64,000 nt of DNA from an uncultured Nocardioides sp. GTDB lineage: Bacteria; Actinomycetota; Actinomycetes; Propionibacteriales; Nocardioidaceae. Positions 1 through 8,865 of this stretch are shown here, one piece after another. The stretch's first letter is position 1. Each line of letters begins with the position of its first letter. The position numbers and the translations under genes are program-made. The stretch spans positions 1,922,001 through 1,986,000 of the forward strand of contig NZ_CANKZF010000001.1 of assembly GCF_947488515.1 (NCBI RefSeq). Reading direction: 5' to 3'. Under the pieces are notes generated by a model. That model searched no databases, was not told the origin of the DNA, and saw only the letters and a program-made list of their open reading frames with translations.

Positions 1-1704
1 GTGGAACTCGTGGAGCTCCTTGCCCTCGAGCGCCTCGGCCCGGGCGGCGCCGGCCTCCGGGGCGTCGGGCCACGACGACTGCGCCGGGTCGCCGACGATC
101 GTCCAGCTCGCGGTGCGGCCGCGACGACCGACCATCCGCCACTGCATCGGGGTCAGGTCCTGCGCCTCGTCGATGAGGACGTGGGCGTAGCCGTCGTCCT
201 CGATGCGGTGGGTCGGCGCGGACCAGGCCAGCCCGCCGGGGGCGTACTCGCGCTCGGCGACGGTGGTGAGCTCCTGGAGGTCGACCCCGCCCTCGAGCAG
301 GCCGGTCTCGTCGAGGTCGCGCTCGTCGTCGGTGCGCTGCGGGACGTCGCCGAGGGCGTAGCGGAGCTCGTCGATGAGCGGGACGTCCTCGATCGACAGG
401 CCGCCGTCCGCCCACGACTTGAGGAGCACGAGCTGCTCCTCACGGCTGATCACGCCCTCGCCCACCCGGGCGAGGAAGTCGGGCTCGCGGAGCCAGCCGA
501 AGACCGTCGGGGCGTCGAGCGGGGGCCACCAGGCCGTCGCGAAGTCCACGAACCCCTCGTGACCCAGCATGTCGTCCTCGAAGGCCTCACGCCCGCGCTC
601 GCGCCCGCGCTCGCCCTGGACCTGTCGCCACATGGCGTCGAGCAGCGTCCTGGCCACCCGCGGCAGCTGGCGGTTGCGACGGCCCTGCGACATGAGCTGG
701 CGACGCAGCCGCCCGAGCAGGCCGGGGTCGAGCACCAGGGTCTCGTCGCGCCAGTAGATCCGGAAGCTCGTCGGCGCGCCCGGCGCGTGCTGGCGGGCGG
801 TGCGGCGGAGCAGCTCGGCCATCCGGGTCGCACCCTTGACGTCGGCGACCGCCGGCTCGTCGTGGCGCGTCGCGCGGATGCCGCCGACGACCTCACCGAG
901 GGAGCGCAGCGCGACCGCGGTCTCGCCGAGGCTCGGGAGGACCCGCTCGATGTAGCGCATGAACACGCCGCTGGGGCCGACGACGAGCACGCCGCCGCCT
1001 TCGTAGCGGCGGCGGTCGGAGTAGAGCAGGAACGCAGCGCGGTGCAGGGCGACGACCGTCTTGCCCGTGCCGGGGCCGCCGGAGATCGACACGACGCCCT
1101 TGCCGGGCGCGCGGATCGCCTTGTCCTGCTCGGCCTGGATGGTGGCGACGATGGAGTGCATCGAACGGTCGCGGGCGCGCGAGAGCTGCGCCATCAGGGC
1201 GCCCTCGCCGACGATCGGGAGGTCGGTCTCGGCCTCCTGGTCGAGCAGCTCGTCCTCGACGCCGATGACGGTGCGGTGCAGCGAGCGCAGCACGCGGCGG
1301 CGTACGACACCGGACGGGGTGGCGGCCGTGGCCTGGTAGAACACGCCGGCGGCCGGCGCGCGCCAGTCGATCAGCAGCACGTCGCGGTCGGCGTTGCGCA
1401 CGCCGATGCGGCCGATGTAGCGCGGCAGCCGGTCGATCGACGGGTCGAGGTCGAGGCGGCCGAAGACCAGCCCCTCGTGGGCGGCGTCGAGCTGGGCGAT
1501 GCGCTTGGCGGCCTGGAAGACCATCGCGTCGCGCTCGACGAGGCCGCCCTCGTGCTCCAGCTTGCCGCGGCTGTGGCCCTCGGCGGCCAACGCCCGCGCG
1601 TTGCGGGTGGACGCGTCGAGCTGCACATAGACCTCGTCGACGTAGGTCTGCTCCGCCGCGATCTCACGCGCCTCGAGATCCTCGCTCAAGCTCTTGCTCC
1701 TCAT
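1..1704 (-). CDS. HelD/HelR-like RNA polymerase recycling ATPase (5' part, truncated by window edge)
   Basis: Only the first 568 codons are present; the gene runs off the left edge. The protein is a superfamily-1 (UvrD-like) ATPase. Walker A GGPGTGKT lies near residue 206, Walker B LIDEAQDLTPMQW near residue 510, and motif III GDPAQS near residue 538. The first 60 residues are charged and helical, followed by the family stretch around LIDWRAPAAGVFYQAT. In this family the protein pulls stalled RNA polymerase off DNA, and some actinobacterial members protect polymerase from rifamycins; that role here is inferred. Start chosen at ATG 1704 because an upstream ATG at 1711 is in another frame. It is divergent from the secreted protein to its right, so 1705-1828 should hold two promoters. 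Family sure; HelD versus HelR subtype not resolved. Confidence 0.88.
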   Translation of the reverse strand, partial: MRSKSLSEDLEAREIAAEQTYVDEVYVQLDASTRNARALAAEGHSRGKLEHEGGLVERDAMVFQAAKRIAQLDAAHEGLVFGRLDLDPSIDRLPRYIGRIGVRNADRDVLLIDWRAPAAGVFYQATAATPSGVVRRRVLRSLHRTVIGVEDELLDQEAETDLPIVGEGALMAQLSRARDRSMHSIVATIQAEQDKAIRAPGKGVVSISGGPGTGKTVVALHRAAFLLYSDRRRYEGGGVLVVGPSGVFMRYIERVLPSLGETAVALRSLGEVVGGIRATRHDEPAVADVKGATRMAELLRRTARQHAPGAPTSFRIYWRDETLVLDPGLLGRLRRQLMSQGRRNRQLPRVARTLLDAMWRQVQGERGRERGREAFEDDMLGHEGFVDFATAWWPPLDAPTVFGWLREPDFLARVGEGVISREEQLVLLKSWADGGLSIEDVPLIDELRYALGDVPQRTDDERDLDETGLLEGGVDLQELTTVAEREYAPGGLAWSAPTHRIEDDGYAHVLIDEAQDLTPMQWRMVGRRGRTASWTIVGDPAQSSWPDAPEAGAARAEALEGKELHEFH

Positions 1705-1828
1705 CCCCCATGAACCACTGCCCAACGGTCCCGGGCAGGCGGACAAGCGTACCGGCGAGGACCGACGACCACCGACTTCTCGCCGATCGTGGACCCGGGA
1801 GGCGGGGATCTGCCGGGAGGACGTCGGG

Positions 1829-2812
1829 TTGGATGGGCGCGTGGCACCTCGACGCGTACGCCGGCTCGTGGCCGCAGCGTGCGTCGGCGCCCTCCTCGTC
1901 GTGGTCACCGTCCTCGCCCTCCCGCGGGTGCTCGGCGACGCACCCGAGTCGTCAGCGAGGACCGGCACCCGGTGCGTCGCGGAGACCGACGCACCCGTCG
2001 CGGCGCTGGAGGAGCAGCGGGCGAGGTGGGTGCGCTTCTGCCCGCTCACCGACGAGGGCTCCGCCCAGCGGCTGCGGCACCCGCAGGGCGTGGTGGTCGG
2101 GGACCTGGCCGCATCGGTGGCCGCCGGCCTGTGGCAGACCCAGCTCGACCGGCCGGTCTGCGCCCCCGGCGACCCGCCCGCGGCGCGCCCGACCGGGCTG
2201 TTCCGGATCGAGGTGGGCCTGGCCGACGGCAGCGTGGCGGAGATCCCCGGCGACACCGGGTGCAGCACCCGCGACCTGACGCTGTTCAACCAGCTGGAGT
2301 CCACGCTCCTGATGGACGCGGCCGGCGCTGCCGGTCCGGCCGGCGCGACGCCCGAGCCGGTCACCTGCCCACGCCGGCCCACCACCGGGCGCACCAACCG
2401 CGACGGGACGTCGGCCGACCGGCTCGTGGAGACCGCGGAGGACCCCCGGCAGTCCACGGTCCCGCTGCTGCCCCTGCCGGCGACCACCGTCGACGTCTGC
2501 GCCTACACCGGACAGGGGCGGCAGCGGACGCTGGTCGAGCAGTGGCAGGTCGGGTCGCCGGTCGCGGAGTCCGTCCGTGCCGCGGCCACCGTCGACGTCA
2601 GGCGCGGGGCGATGACCGACTGCGCCGTCGACCCGACGCGTCCGTCGTACGTTGTCGTGCTCACCGACCAGACCGGCACGGCCCGCACCCTGACGATCGA
2701 CGGCTCGGAGTGCGGCACCCTCGCTGCCGCGATCGGCACGCCGCCCCAGGACACCTGGCTCGGCCTCGCCACCGCCCGGCTGGTGCGGCAGGTCGCCCGC
2801 AGCGGGCCGTAG
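1829..2812 (+). CDS. secreted or membrane-anchored protein of unknown function
   Basis: About 327 residues. A short Arg-rich N-terminus (VAPRRVRRL) is followed by a single hydrophobic segment (AAACVGALLVVVTVLAL), which reads as a signal peptide or anchor. The exported part has six Cys residues in spaced positions, so disulfides are likely, and no motif I can assign. TTG 1829 is chosen because GGGAGGA ends 7 nt upstream; GTG 1841 in the same frame is an alternative that keeps the signal sequence. It converges on the next gene with 3 nt between stop codons. I do not recognise the family. Confidence 0.7.
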   Translation: MDGRVAPRRVRRLVAAACVGALLVVVTVLALPRVLGDAPESSARTGTRCVAETDAPVAALEEQRARWVRFCPLTDEGSAQRLRHPQGVVVGDLAASVAAGLWQTQLDRPVCAPGDPPAARPTGLFRIEVGLADGSVAEIPGDTGCSTRDLTLFNQLESTLLMDAAGAAGPAGATPEPVTCPRRPTTGRTNRDGTSADRLVETAEDPRQSTVPLLPLPATTVDVCAYTGQGRQRTLVEQWQVGSPVAESVRAAATVDVRRGAMTDCAVDPTRPSYVVVLTDQTGTARTLTIDGSECGTLAAAIGTPPQDTWLGLATARLVRQVARSGP

Positions 2813-2815
2813 CCG

Positions 2816-3250
2816 TCACACCAGGAGCAGGACGGCACCCACCACGCACACGACCGCACCCGTCGTGCGGATCCGGTCCGCCCGGGTGAGGTCGCGCAGC
2901 AGCTCCGGGCGCTCCGACGCCCGGCCCAGCCGCCCGTGCAGGGGCGCGGCGATGGCCGCGGTGGTGACCACCGACAGCGCCCCGCCGACCAGGGCCAGCC
3001 ACGTGCCCGCCGCCTCCGGCTCCGTCGCGGCCGTCCAGGCCAGGACGAGGACGAGCGGGACGTAGAGCGCGCCGACGAGCGGAGCGATCCGACGGGCGTG
3101 CCGCGCGTGCGCCGCCGGCCACGCCTCGTCCCCGACCTCACCCAGCGCGGGATAGACGACCAGCGACACGGTCAGCTGGAAACCGAGGTGCCCCGCCGCG
3201 ACGAGGAGCAGCGTCACGAGGACGAGCGGTCGATCGTCGATGACGTCCAC
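2816..3250 (-). CDS. small four-helix membrane protein, DUF1772-like
   Basis: 144 residues with about four membrane helices: LVLVTLLLVAAGHLGFQLTV, IAPLVGALYVPLVLVLAW, GTWLALVGGALSVVTTAAIA and a C-terminal GAVVCVVGAVLLLV. Between helices sit VYPALGEVGDEAWPAAHARHARRI and a charged loop. The pattern (first helix with a VYPAL turn, then an AWxxxHxRHxRRI stretch) resembles DUF1772 / anthrone-oxygenase-like membrane proteins, whose function in bacteria is unclear. It reads toward the preceding gene and has its own upstream space of about 70 nt before the crotonase gene, which runs in the same direction. Confidence 0.65.
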   Translation of the reverse strand: MDVIDDRPLVLVTLLLVAAGHLGFQLTVSLVVYPALGEVGDEAWPAAHARHARRIAPLVGALYVPLVLVLAWTAATEPEAAGTWLALVGGALSVVTTAAIAAPLHGRLGRASERPELLRDLTRADRIRTTGAVVCVVGAVLLLV

Positions 3251-3319
3251 GAGCGGCCTCCTTCGAAGTAGGTCCTCACCCTTCTCCGACCGGGGGACAC
3301 CCGTGGATGCAGCCCGGGC

Positions 3320-4090
3320 CTACTTCTTGCGGGAGAGGAAGGCCGTCATCGCCTCGCGCGCCTCGTCGGAGGCGAACAACCGCGTGCTGGTCTCGGCCAT
3401 CTCCTCGCCGAGCGCGTCGATGCGCGCGACGAGGTCGCGGTTGAGGATGCGCTTGGACTCGCGGAGTCCCTGGGCCGCCCCGGTCGCCAGGCTGGCGCAC
3501 ACGGCGGCGACCTCGGCGTCGAGGTCGCCGGCCGGCACCGCCTTCGTCACGAGCCCGTACGCCGCCGCCTCGGCGCCGGTGAACACCTCGCCGCCGAGCG
3601 TGGTCAGGGCCGCGGCGCGCGGTGTCATCCGGTGGTGGACGGTGAGGCTGATGATCGCGGCGGCCAGACCGAGCTTCACCTCGGTGAGCGCGAAGGTGGC
3701 GTCCTCGGCGCTGACGGCGATGTCGGCTGCGGCGACGATGCCGATGCCGCCGGCGCGGACGGCGCCGAGGTTCTTGGTCACGACCGGCTTGTCGAGGGTG
3801 GCGATCAGCCGCTGCAGGTCGACGATGCGGCGGGTGCCGGCCTCCATGCCCTCGCTCGACGCCTCGGTGAGGTCGGCGCCGGAGCAGAAGACCTTGCCCG
3901 AGCTCTCGATCAGCACGGCCCGCACGTCGGGGTCCGCGCCGGCGCGCTCGACGTGGGCGACGAGCTCGGTGACGAGCTGTCGGCTCAGGGCGTTGCGGTT
4001 GGCCGGGCTGTCGAGGGTGATCGTGGCGACGGCGTCGGCCACGGCGTAGTGCACCAGCTCTGCCGGGGCCTGGTCGGTCGGGACGGTCAT
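3320..4090 (-). CDS. enoyl-CoA hydratase/isomerase family protein (crotonase fold)
   Basis: 256 residues. The oxyanion-hole segments are visible (SGKVFCSGADLTE around residue 65 and RAGGIGIVAAADIAV around 110). One Glu of the usual catalytic pair is present at the TEVKLGL position, but the second loop reads LAAAIISLTV and lacks the usual PGxGGT sequence. It could therefore be an isomerase, a hydratase acting with one Glu, or a hydrolase-type crotonase. ATG 4090 is preferred over ATG 4099 because GGCAGGA lies 8 nt before 4090 and abuts 4099. It stands alone. A link to the branched acyl-CoA operon at 24-34 kb, which has no hydratase of its own, is possible but unproven. Confidence 0.85.
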   Translation of the reverse strand: MTVPTDQAPAELVHYAVADAVATITLDSPANRNALSRQLVTELVAHVERAGADPDVRAVLIESSGKVFCSGADLTEASSEGMEAGTRRIVDLQRLIATLDKPVVTKNLGAVRAGGIGIVAAADIAVSAEDATFALTEVKLGLAAAIISLTVHHRMTPRAAALTTLGGEVFTGAEAAAYGLVTKAVPAGDLDAEVAAVCASLATGAAQGLRESKRILNRDLVARIDALGEEMAETSTRLFASDEAREAMTAFLSRKK

Positions 4091-4191
4091 GGCGGTCATC
4101 CTGCCGCACCCCGTCGGTGGTCCAGGCGTGGCGGCGTCGGGACGTGGCATGCTGCACCCGTCGTGACGCCCACCGATGGAGCCTGTCGAAG

Positions 4192-6180
4192 TTGAGCACC
4201 CGGACTCCCGCACGCGCGGGTGGCAACCCCCGACGCGGCCTGCGTGGCTCGCTCGACCTGCAGGTCGACACGATCACCGACTCCGGGCACGTCGAGATGG
4301 GCGGATGGGCGTTCCACGCGAACGCCGAGGTCCTGCTCGTCGTCGTGACCGCCGACGGCCGGGTGGTCGGGACGGCCCACCGCGACGTCCTCCGCCCGGA
4401 CGTGGCAGCCGCGCACGGGACCGCCGCCCAGTGCGGGTGGTCGCTCGTGGCCGACATCGGGTGGACGGGCGACGTCGTGCTGCTGCAGGCCCACGCCCTG
4501 GTGCGCGTGCCCGCCAGCGGCGACGAGAAGGGACGCACCCTCCTGCTGCCGTTCGCCGAGCGCGAGCTGCCCGTGGCGGGAGGTGGGCGTGCCCGGGGTG
4601 CGATCGACGTCCCCCTCGAGGTGGCACCCGGCGTGCTGCACGTCGGGGGCACCGCGGACATCAGGCCGGCGCTCGCCCGGGTCGAGGTGTCCTTGGGCCA
4701 CTCGCCCGGCTCACCCGCGCGCACGAGCCTGCCGAGCACCGGCGACGAGACCGGAGCCGAGAGCCTCGCGCGCGGCTTCTCGGCGTACGTCGACGTGCCC
4801 GAGGGGGTCTCGGAGGTCACCGTCAACGCGATCGTCACGGCGACGGACGGCAGTCGCGCCGCGCTCCCGTCCCGCACTGTCCAGGTCGTCCCCGCCCCCG
4901 GGGCCGCGACCACGGCCGAGCGGCAGCGGGTCCGCGACGCGCGCCTGCAGCAGCACATCGCGGTGCTGCGCGCGTCGGTCGCGCCGGGGCGGCGCGTGCT
5001 CGTCGCCGCGCACGACCTGCACGTCGGTGGCGCCCAGAACTACCTCGACGAGCTGATGCGCGGCCTGCACGACGCGGGGATCGAGATGTGCGTGGTCGCC
5101 GGGAGCGGCGGGCCGTTGCTCGACCGGATCGAGTCGGACCTCGGCGCGCCGGTGCTGGTCGTCGGCCCACCGCCGCTCGACGGCGAGCAGCTCGCCACGC
5201 GCGTACGCCTCGTCGCCGACTTCGCCCTCGAGCACGGCGCCGCCGCGTGCGTCGCCAACACCCTGGTCACCTTCCCGGCCGTGCTGGCGGCGCGGGCCGT
5301 CGACATCCCCACCACGTGGGCCGTGCACGAGAGCTTCGCGCCAGAGGTCTTCTGGCACGAGTACCTCGGCCGGGCAGCCGACCCCGAGCTGGTCGCGCGC
5401 ACCCTGGAGGCGCTCGCCGGGTGTGAGGACGTGGTCTTCGAGGCCACGACCACCCGCGACCTCTACACCGACATCGTGCCCGCCGAGGCCGCGTCGTTCG
5501 TGCCCTACGGCGTCGACACCGCGGCCCTCGACCGCGAGCTGGCGTCGACCGGCCGCGAGCAGGCGCGCGCCGAGCTGGGGATCGCCCCGGACGAGCGCGT
5601 CCTCGTCTGCGTCGGCACGGTCGAGCCGCGCAAGGGCCAGCTCGCCCTCGCCCGCGCGTTCGCGCGCATCGAGCCCGAGCGTCGCCGCGGGGCCGCCCTC
5701 TACCTGGTGGGCGCCGGCGACACGGCCTACGCCCGGGCCCTGCGCGACTTCGTGGCGCGGGGGGACCTCACCTCGGTCCACGTCGTCGACATCGACCCCG
5801 ACATCACGCGGTGGTACGTCGCCGCGGACGTCCTGGTCTCCGCCTCCGACGTCGAGTCGATGCCGCGCACCATGATCGAGGCCATGCTCGTCGGCCGGCC
5901 CGTGGCGGGCGTCGACGCGTTCGGCGTCGGCGAGCTCGTGCAGGACGGCATCAGCGGGTGGCTGTGCCCGCCGCGCGACCTCGTCCGGCTCACGGAGATC
6001 CTCCGCCGCGCAGTGGTCACCGGCGGCTCGGGGCTCGACGCGATGGGCGCCGCCGCCCGCGAGCGCGTGCTGCAGCGGCACGACTCGGCCGGCTACATCG
6101 CCCACGTGACGGACCGGCTCCGCGGCTGGCTGTCCGAGACCCCGTCCGCCACCCCGTCCGACGAGACGGAGCCGGGGTGA
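4192..6180 (+). CDS. GT4-type glycosyltransferase with N-terminal beta-rich domain
   Basis: About 662 residues. Residues 15-110 look like a small beta domain (GGWAFHANAEV ... RPDVAAAHG ... GWSLV), a module often placed before actinobacterial glycosyltransferases. A GT-B catalytic half follows: N-terminal Rossmann part with HVGGAQNYLDEL near 283, then the donor-binding part with VGTVEPRKGQ and the retaining-GT4 signature SDVESMPRTMIEAMLVGRPV near 555. It probably moves a sugar from a nucleotide donor onto a cell-wall or surface polymer. TTG 4192 is the best in-frame start after the divergent crotonase gene, though the ribosome site is weak. The stop overlaps the next start in GTGA, so it is co-translated with the epimerase and GT2 genes. 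Confidence 0.82.
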   Translation: MSTRTPARAGGNPRRGLRGSLDLQVDTITDSGHVEMGGWAFHANAEVLLVVVTADGRVVGTAHRDVLRPDVAAAHGTAAQCGWSLVADIGWTGDVVLLQAHALVRVPASGDEKGRTLLLPFAERELPVAGGGRARGAIDVPLEVAPGVLHVGGTADIRPALARVEVSLGHSPGSPARTSLPSTGDETGAESLARGFSAYVDVPEGVSEVTVNAIVTATDGSRAALPSRTVQVVPAPGAATTAERQRVRDARLQQHIAVLRASVAPGRRVLVAAHDLHVGGAQNYLDELMRGLHDAGIEMCVVAGSGGPLLDRIESDLGAPVLVVGPPPLDGEQLATRVRLVADFALEHGAAACVANTLVTFPAVLAARAVDIPTTWAVHESFAPEVFWHEYLGRAADPELVARTLEALAGCEDVVFEATTTRDLYTDIVPAEAASFVPYGVDTAALDRELASTGREQARAELGIAPDERVLVCVGTVEPRKGQLALARAFARIEPERRRGAALYLVGAGDTAYARALRDFVARGDLTSVHVVDIDPDITRWYVAADVLVSASDVESMPRTMIEAMLVGRPVAGVDAFGVGELVQDGISGWLCPPRDLVRLTEILRRAVVTGGSGLDAMGAAARERVLQRHDSAGYIAHVTDRLRGWLSETPSATPSDETEPG

Positions 6181-7076
6181 CCGACGACCGGCGCCTCACC
6201 ATCGTCGGGCTCGGCTTCATCGGCTCCCGCATCGCCCGCCGCGCCGTCGAGGACGGCTGGACGGTGACCGCACTGAGCCGGCGTACGACGTCGGCGCCCG
6301 ACCTGCCTGCGCTCCGTCTCCTGACCGGCGACGCGACCGACGCCGACGCCGTGGACGGAGCGGTCACGGACGCCGACTGGGTGGTCTACGCGGCGGGCGA
6401 CGCCAAGCCGGCGGACTCCGACGCGGACCCCGTCGCCTACGCGACGCAGAACCTCGACCCGCTGCTGCACGTGCTGCGGGCCGTGGGCCGCGGTCGCGCG
6501 CGCGGGCTGACCTTCCTGTCCTCCGGTGGCGCGGTCTACGGGCCCGAGGCTCCCGTCCCGACGCCCGAGGACGCCCCGCTCTGGCCGGCCAGCTCGTACG
6601 GCGTCATCAAGGCCACCGCCGAGCAGTACGTCGCCCTGCACGCGCGCCGTGACGGCTTCGCCGCCGACGTCCTCCGGTGCGCCAACGTGTTCGGGCCGGG
6701 CGAGCCGACCAGCGGCAGCCAGGGCCTCATCGGGGTGACCCGCGCCCGGATGCGGGCCGGGGAGCCCGTCGTGCTGTTCGGCGACGGCAGCACGCGCCGC
6801 GACTTCCTCCACGTCGACGACCTGGCCGACGTCGTCGTACGCCTGGCGGGGCGACCCGACGGGCTGCGCGTCCTCAACGTCGGGAGCGGTCACAGCGTGT
6901 CGGTCTCCGACATCGTCGCCGCGCTGGCGGCCGGTCTGGGGGTCGAGCCGCAGCTGGAGCTCCGCCCGGCCAGGGCATCGGACGTCCCGGTCACGCAGCT
7001 CGACGTCGACCGCCTGCGCGCGACGCTGGACTTCGAGCCGCGCGACACCCTCGCCGTGCTGACGGCCGCGCCGTGA
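6177..7076 (+). CDS. NAD-dependent epimerase/dehydratase
   Basis: 299 residues, extended short-chain dehydrogenase fold. The dinucleotide-binding loop GLGFIGSRIA is at residues 8-17, SSGGAVYGPE supplies the catalytic Ser region, and YGVIKATAEQY carries the YxxxK pair near 142. DFLHVDDLADVV is the usual C-terminal substrate-side motif of nucleotide-sugar epimerases. It most likely makes the sugar donor used by the flanking glycosyltransferases. GTG 6177 overlaps the upstream stop by 4 nt and the stop overlaps the next GTG by 4 nt, so all three genes form one coupled unit. Exact substrate cannot be told. Confidence 0.87.
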   Translation: MTDDRRLTIVGLGFIGSRIARRAVEDGWTVTALSRRTTSAPDLPALRLLTGDATDADAVDGAVTDADWVVYAAGDAKPADSDADPVAYATQNLDPLLHVLRAVGRGRARGLTFLSSGGAVYGPEAPVPTPEDAPLWPASSYGVIKATAEQYVALHARRDGFAADVLRCANVFGPGEPTSGSQGLIGVTRARMRAGEPVVLFGDGSTRRDFLHVDDLADVVVRLAGRPDGLRVLNVGSGHSVSVSDIVAALAAGLGVEPQLELRPARASDVPVTQLDVDRLRATLDFEPRDTLAVLTAAP

Positions 7077-8809
7077 CCCCCGGGCAGCCCCCCGGCGGCG
7101 GCCCCGACATCTCCGTCGTCGTCACCGGCCACCACGAGGGGGAGCTGGCGATCCCCACCTTCCGGGCCCTCGCCCGCTCGGTCGCCGCGGCGGTCGACGC
7201 CGACCTCGGGGTCGAGGTCGTGGGGGTGCTCGACCGGGCCGACGCGTCGACCGCACGGGTCTTCGACGAGTGCCTGGCGGACGGCTCGACGATCGGGGCG
7301 CTCGCCGCGACCCGTCTCGTGACCACCGACCTCGGCGACCCCGGCCTGGCCCGCAACGCGGGCGTGCAGGGTTCCCGAGCGCCGTGGGTGTGCGTGCTCG
7401 ACGCGGACAACCTGCCGACCGGGTCGTGGTTGGTCGACGCCCACCGCCGTGCGAGCGAGCACGGCGGGCCGTGCGTGGTGCACCCCGAGCACCTGGTGGT
7501 CTTCGGCGCCCGGTGGGAGGCGTGGCCGCAGGTGGCCACCGCGGACCCCGGCTTCCGCCGCGAGAACTTCTACGACCGGACCTTCTGGGACACCTTCTGC
7601 CTGGCGTCGCGGCAGGTCTTCGACCAGGTCTCCTACGTGCCGACGTCCGCCGCGTCCGGGCTCGGGCCCGAGGACTGGCACTGGGGCATGGAGACCGTGC
7701 ACGCGGGCTTCGAGCACCTCGTCGCTCCCGCGACCGCCCTGCTCTACCGGGTCAAGCCCGCGTCGGTGCAGCAGGGGCACGACGAGGCCCGGAGCCTGCT
7801 GCCGCCGGCAGGGCTGCTCGTCGACGGCTCGGTGGCGGCCCTCCTGCCCGCGCAGCCGAACGACGCCGCGACCGACGACCGGTCGCAGCTGCGCGGCCTG
7901 CAGGCGGCCGTCGTACGACCACGGCCGGAGCGACGACGGGCGCCCCGGGCCCTGACCTGGCTGCGCCGTGGCGCGCGCGACGCGGGGCCGTCCGACGACG
8001 TCGACGTCGCGCACTACCGGGCACTGAACAGCGACGCCCTCCACCTGGACGACGACGAGGCCGCCCGGCACCACCTGACCGTCGGCCGCGCCGAGGGCCG
8101 CCGTGGCCTGCTGACCCCGGAGGAGCTCGCGGACGTCCAGCGGCTGCGCCTCGACGACTACCGCACGCTCCACCCCGACCTGGCCGCGCTCACCGACGAC
8201 GACCTCCTCCACCACTACCTGCTCCACGGGCGGGTCGAGGGGCGGGCGGCGCGGATGACGGCCGAGCAGCGCGACGCGGCCAGACCGGTGCGGCTCGCGC
8301 CGGAGGTCGTGGCAGAGCTGGCAGAGCTCCACACGCTCGAGCCGGACGTGCCCGAGCCCACGCCCGAGGCCCTCGCCGCCCTGCGGCACGTCGGCCCGCC
8401 GATGGACGGCTCCGTGACCGCCGGGAGCCGCACGTGGTGGGACCTCGTGCGTCGCGTCGGCGACCAGCCGCTGGACACCGTCGTCTTCGTCGGCGACGGC
8501 GCCGCGGACGACGGGCTCGACGCGACCGGGGGTGCCACCGAACCGTCCGCGGCCGGCGGCCGGGTCCTCGTCGTCGACACGGCCGCCACGCCCGCGGAGC
8601 ACCCGCTCCCGGCCCGGGACGGGGTGCAGGTCGTGCACGCGCGCGACCTGGGCGACTGGGCGCACCTGCCCGCGACCGAGCGGCGCCGGCTGCTGGCCAC
8701 GCTGGTCGTGCAGTACCGCGTCCCGCGGGTGGTCGTGCGCGGGTCCGCCGACTTCGAGGCGGCTGCGCGGGACTACCAGCGCGCGCTCGGCGCGGTGCTC
8801 GCGGACTGA
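7073..8809 (+). CDS. GT2-type glycosyltransferase with two C-terminal helical repeats
   Basis: 578 residues. The N-terminal GT-A domain has ISVVVTGHHEGE, a metal-binding LDADN (DxD-like) near residue 110 and GPEDWHWGME in the acceptor/base region (ED near 201). After a basic linker come two tandem repeats of about 45 residues at roughly 310-350 and 357-400, each reading HYRALNSDAL... or DYRTLHPDLA..., then HHxLxxGRxEGR. This repeat is familiar as an add-on in bacterial glycosyltransferases and surface proteins, but its function is not known to me. The last 150 residues (TVVFVGDGA ... VVVRGSADFEAAARDY) are a separate alpha/beta region I cannot place. Started at GTG 7073 by the GTGA overlap. 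Confidence 0.8.
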   Translation: MTPGQPPGGGPDISVVVTGHHEGELAIPTFRALARSVAAAVDADLGVEVVGVLDRADASTARVFDECLADGSTIGALAATRLVTTDLGDPGLARNAGVQGSRAPWVCVLDADNLPTGSWLVDAHRRASEHGGPCVVHPEHLVVFGARWEAWPQVATADPGFRRENFYDRTFWDTFCLASRQVFDQVSYVPTSAASGLGPEDWHWGMETVHAGFEHLVAPATALLYRVKPASVQQGHDEARSLLPPAGLLVDGSVAALLPAQPNDAATDDRSQLRGLQAAVVRPRPERRRAPRALTWLRRGARDAGPSDDVDVAHYRALNSDALHLDDDEAARHHLTVGRAEGRRGLLTPEELADVQRLRLDDYRTLHPDLAALTDDDLLHHYLLHGRVEGRAARMTAEQRDAARPVRLAPEVVAELAELHTLEPDVPEPTPEALAALRHVGPPMDGSVTAGSRTWWDLVRRVGDQPLDTVVFVGDGAADDGLDATGGATEPSAAGGRVLVVDTAATPAEHPLPARDGVQVVHARDLGDWAHLPATERRRLLATLVVQYRVPRVVVRGSADFEAAARDYQRALGAVLAD

Positions 8810-8830
8810 CCGCACCTCTTCCTCCGCGTC

Positions 8831-8858
8831 CAATCCGGTCGCCGGGGCGGCACCGAAC
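8831..8858 (+). promoter_or_regulatory. SigK-like promoter upstream of the molybdopterin oxidoreductase
   Basis: CAATCC at 8831-8836 and CCGAAC at 8853-8858, 16 nt apart, end 7 nt before ATG 8866, so transcription would start at or next to the start codon (leaderless). The SigK consensus I recall from mycobacteria is CCATCC about 16 nt from CCGAAT. A second copy stands before the fasciclin gene. Confidence 0.6.
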
Positions 8859-8865
8859 ACCGCCC

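Noticed and set aside
1..1713. Long plus-strand open frame at the left edge
   Set aside because: It is the antisense of the HelD-like gene. The minus-strand reading has all the helicase motifs, while the plus-strand product is a low-complexity Arg/Glu/Val string.
3265..3326. GAAGTAGG/CCTACTTC inverted repeat as a terminator of the crotonase gene
   Set aside because: Only 8 bp arms with a 46-nt loop, and the right arm lies at the stop codon; too weak to list as a feature.
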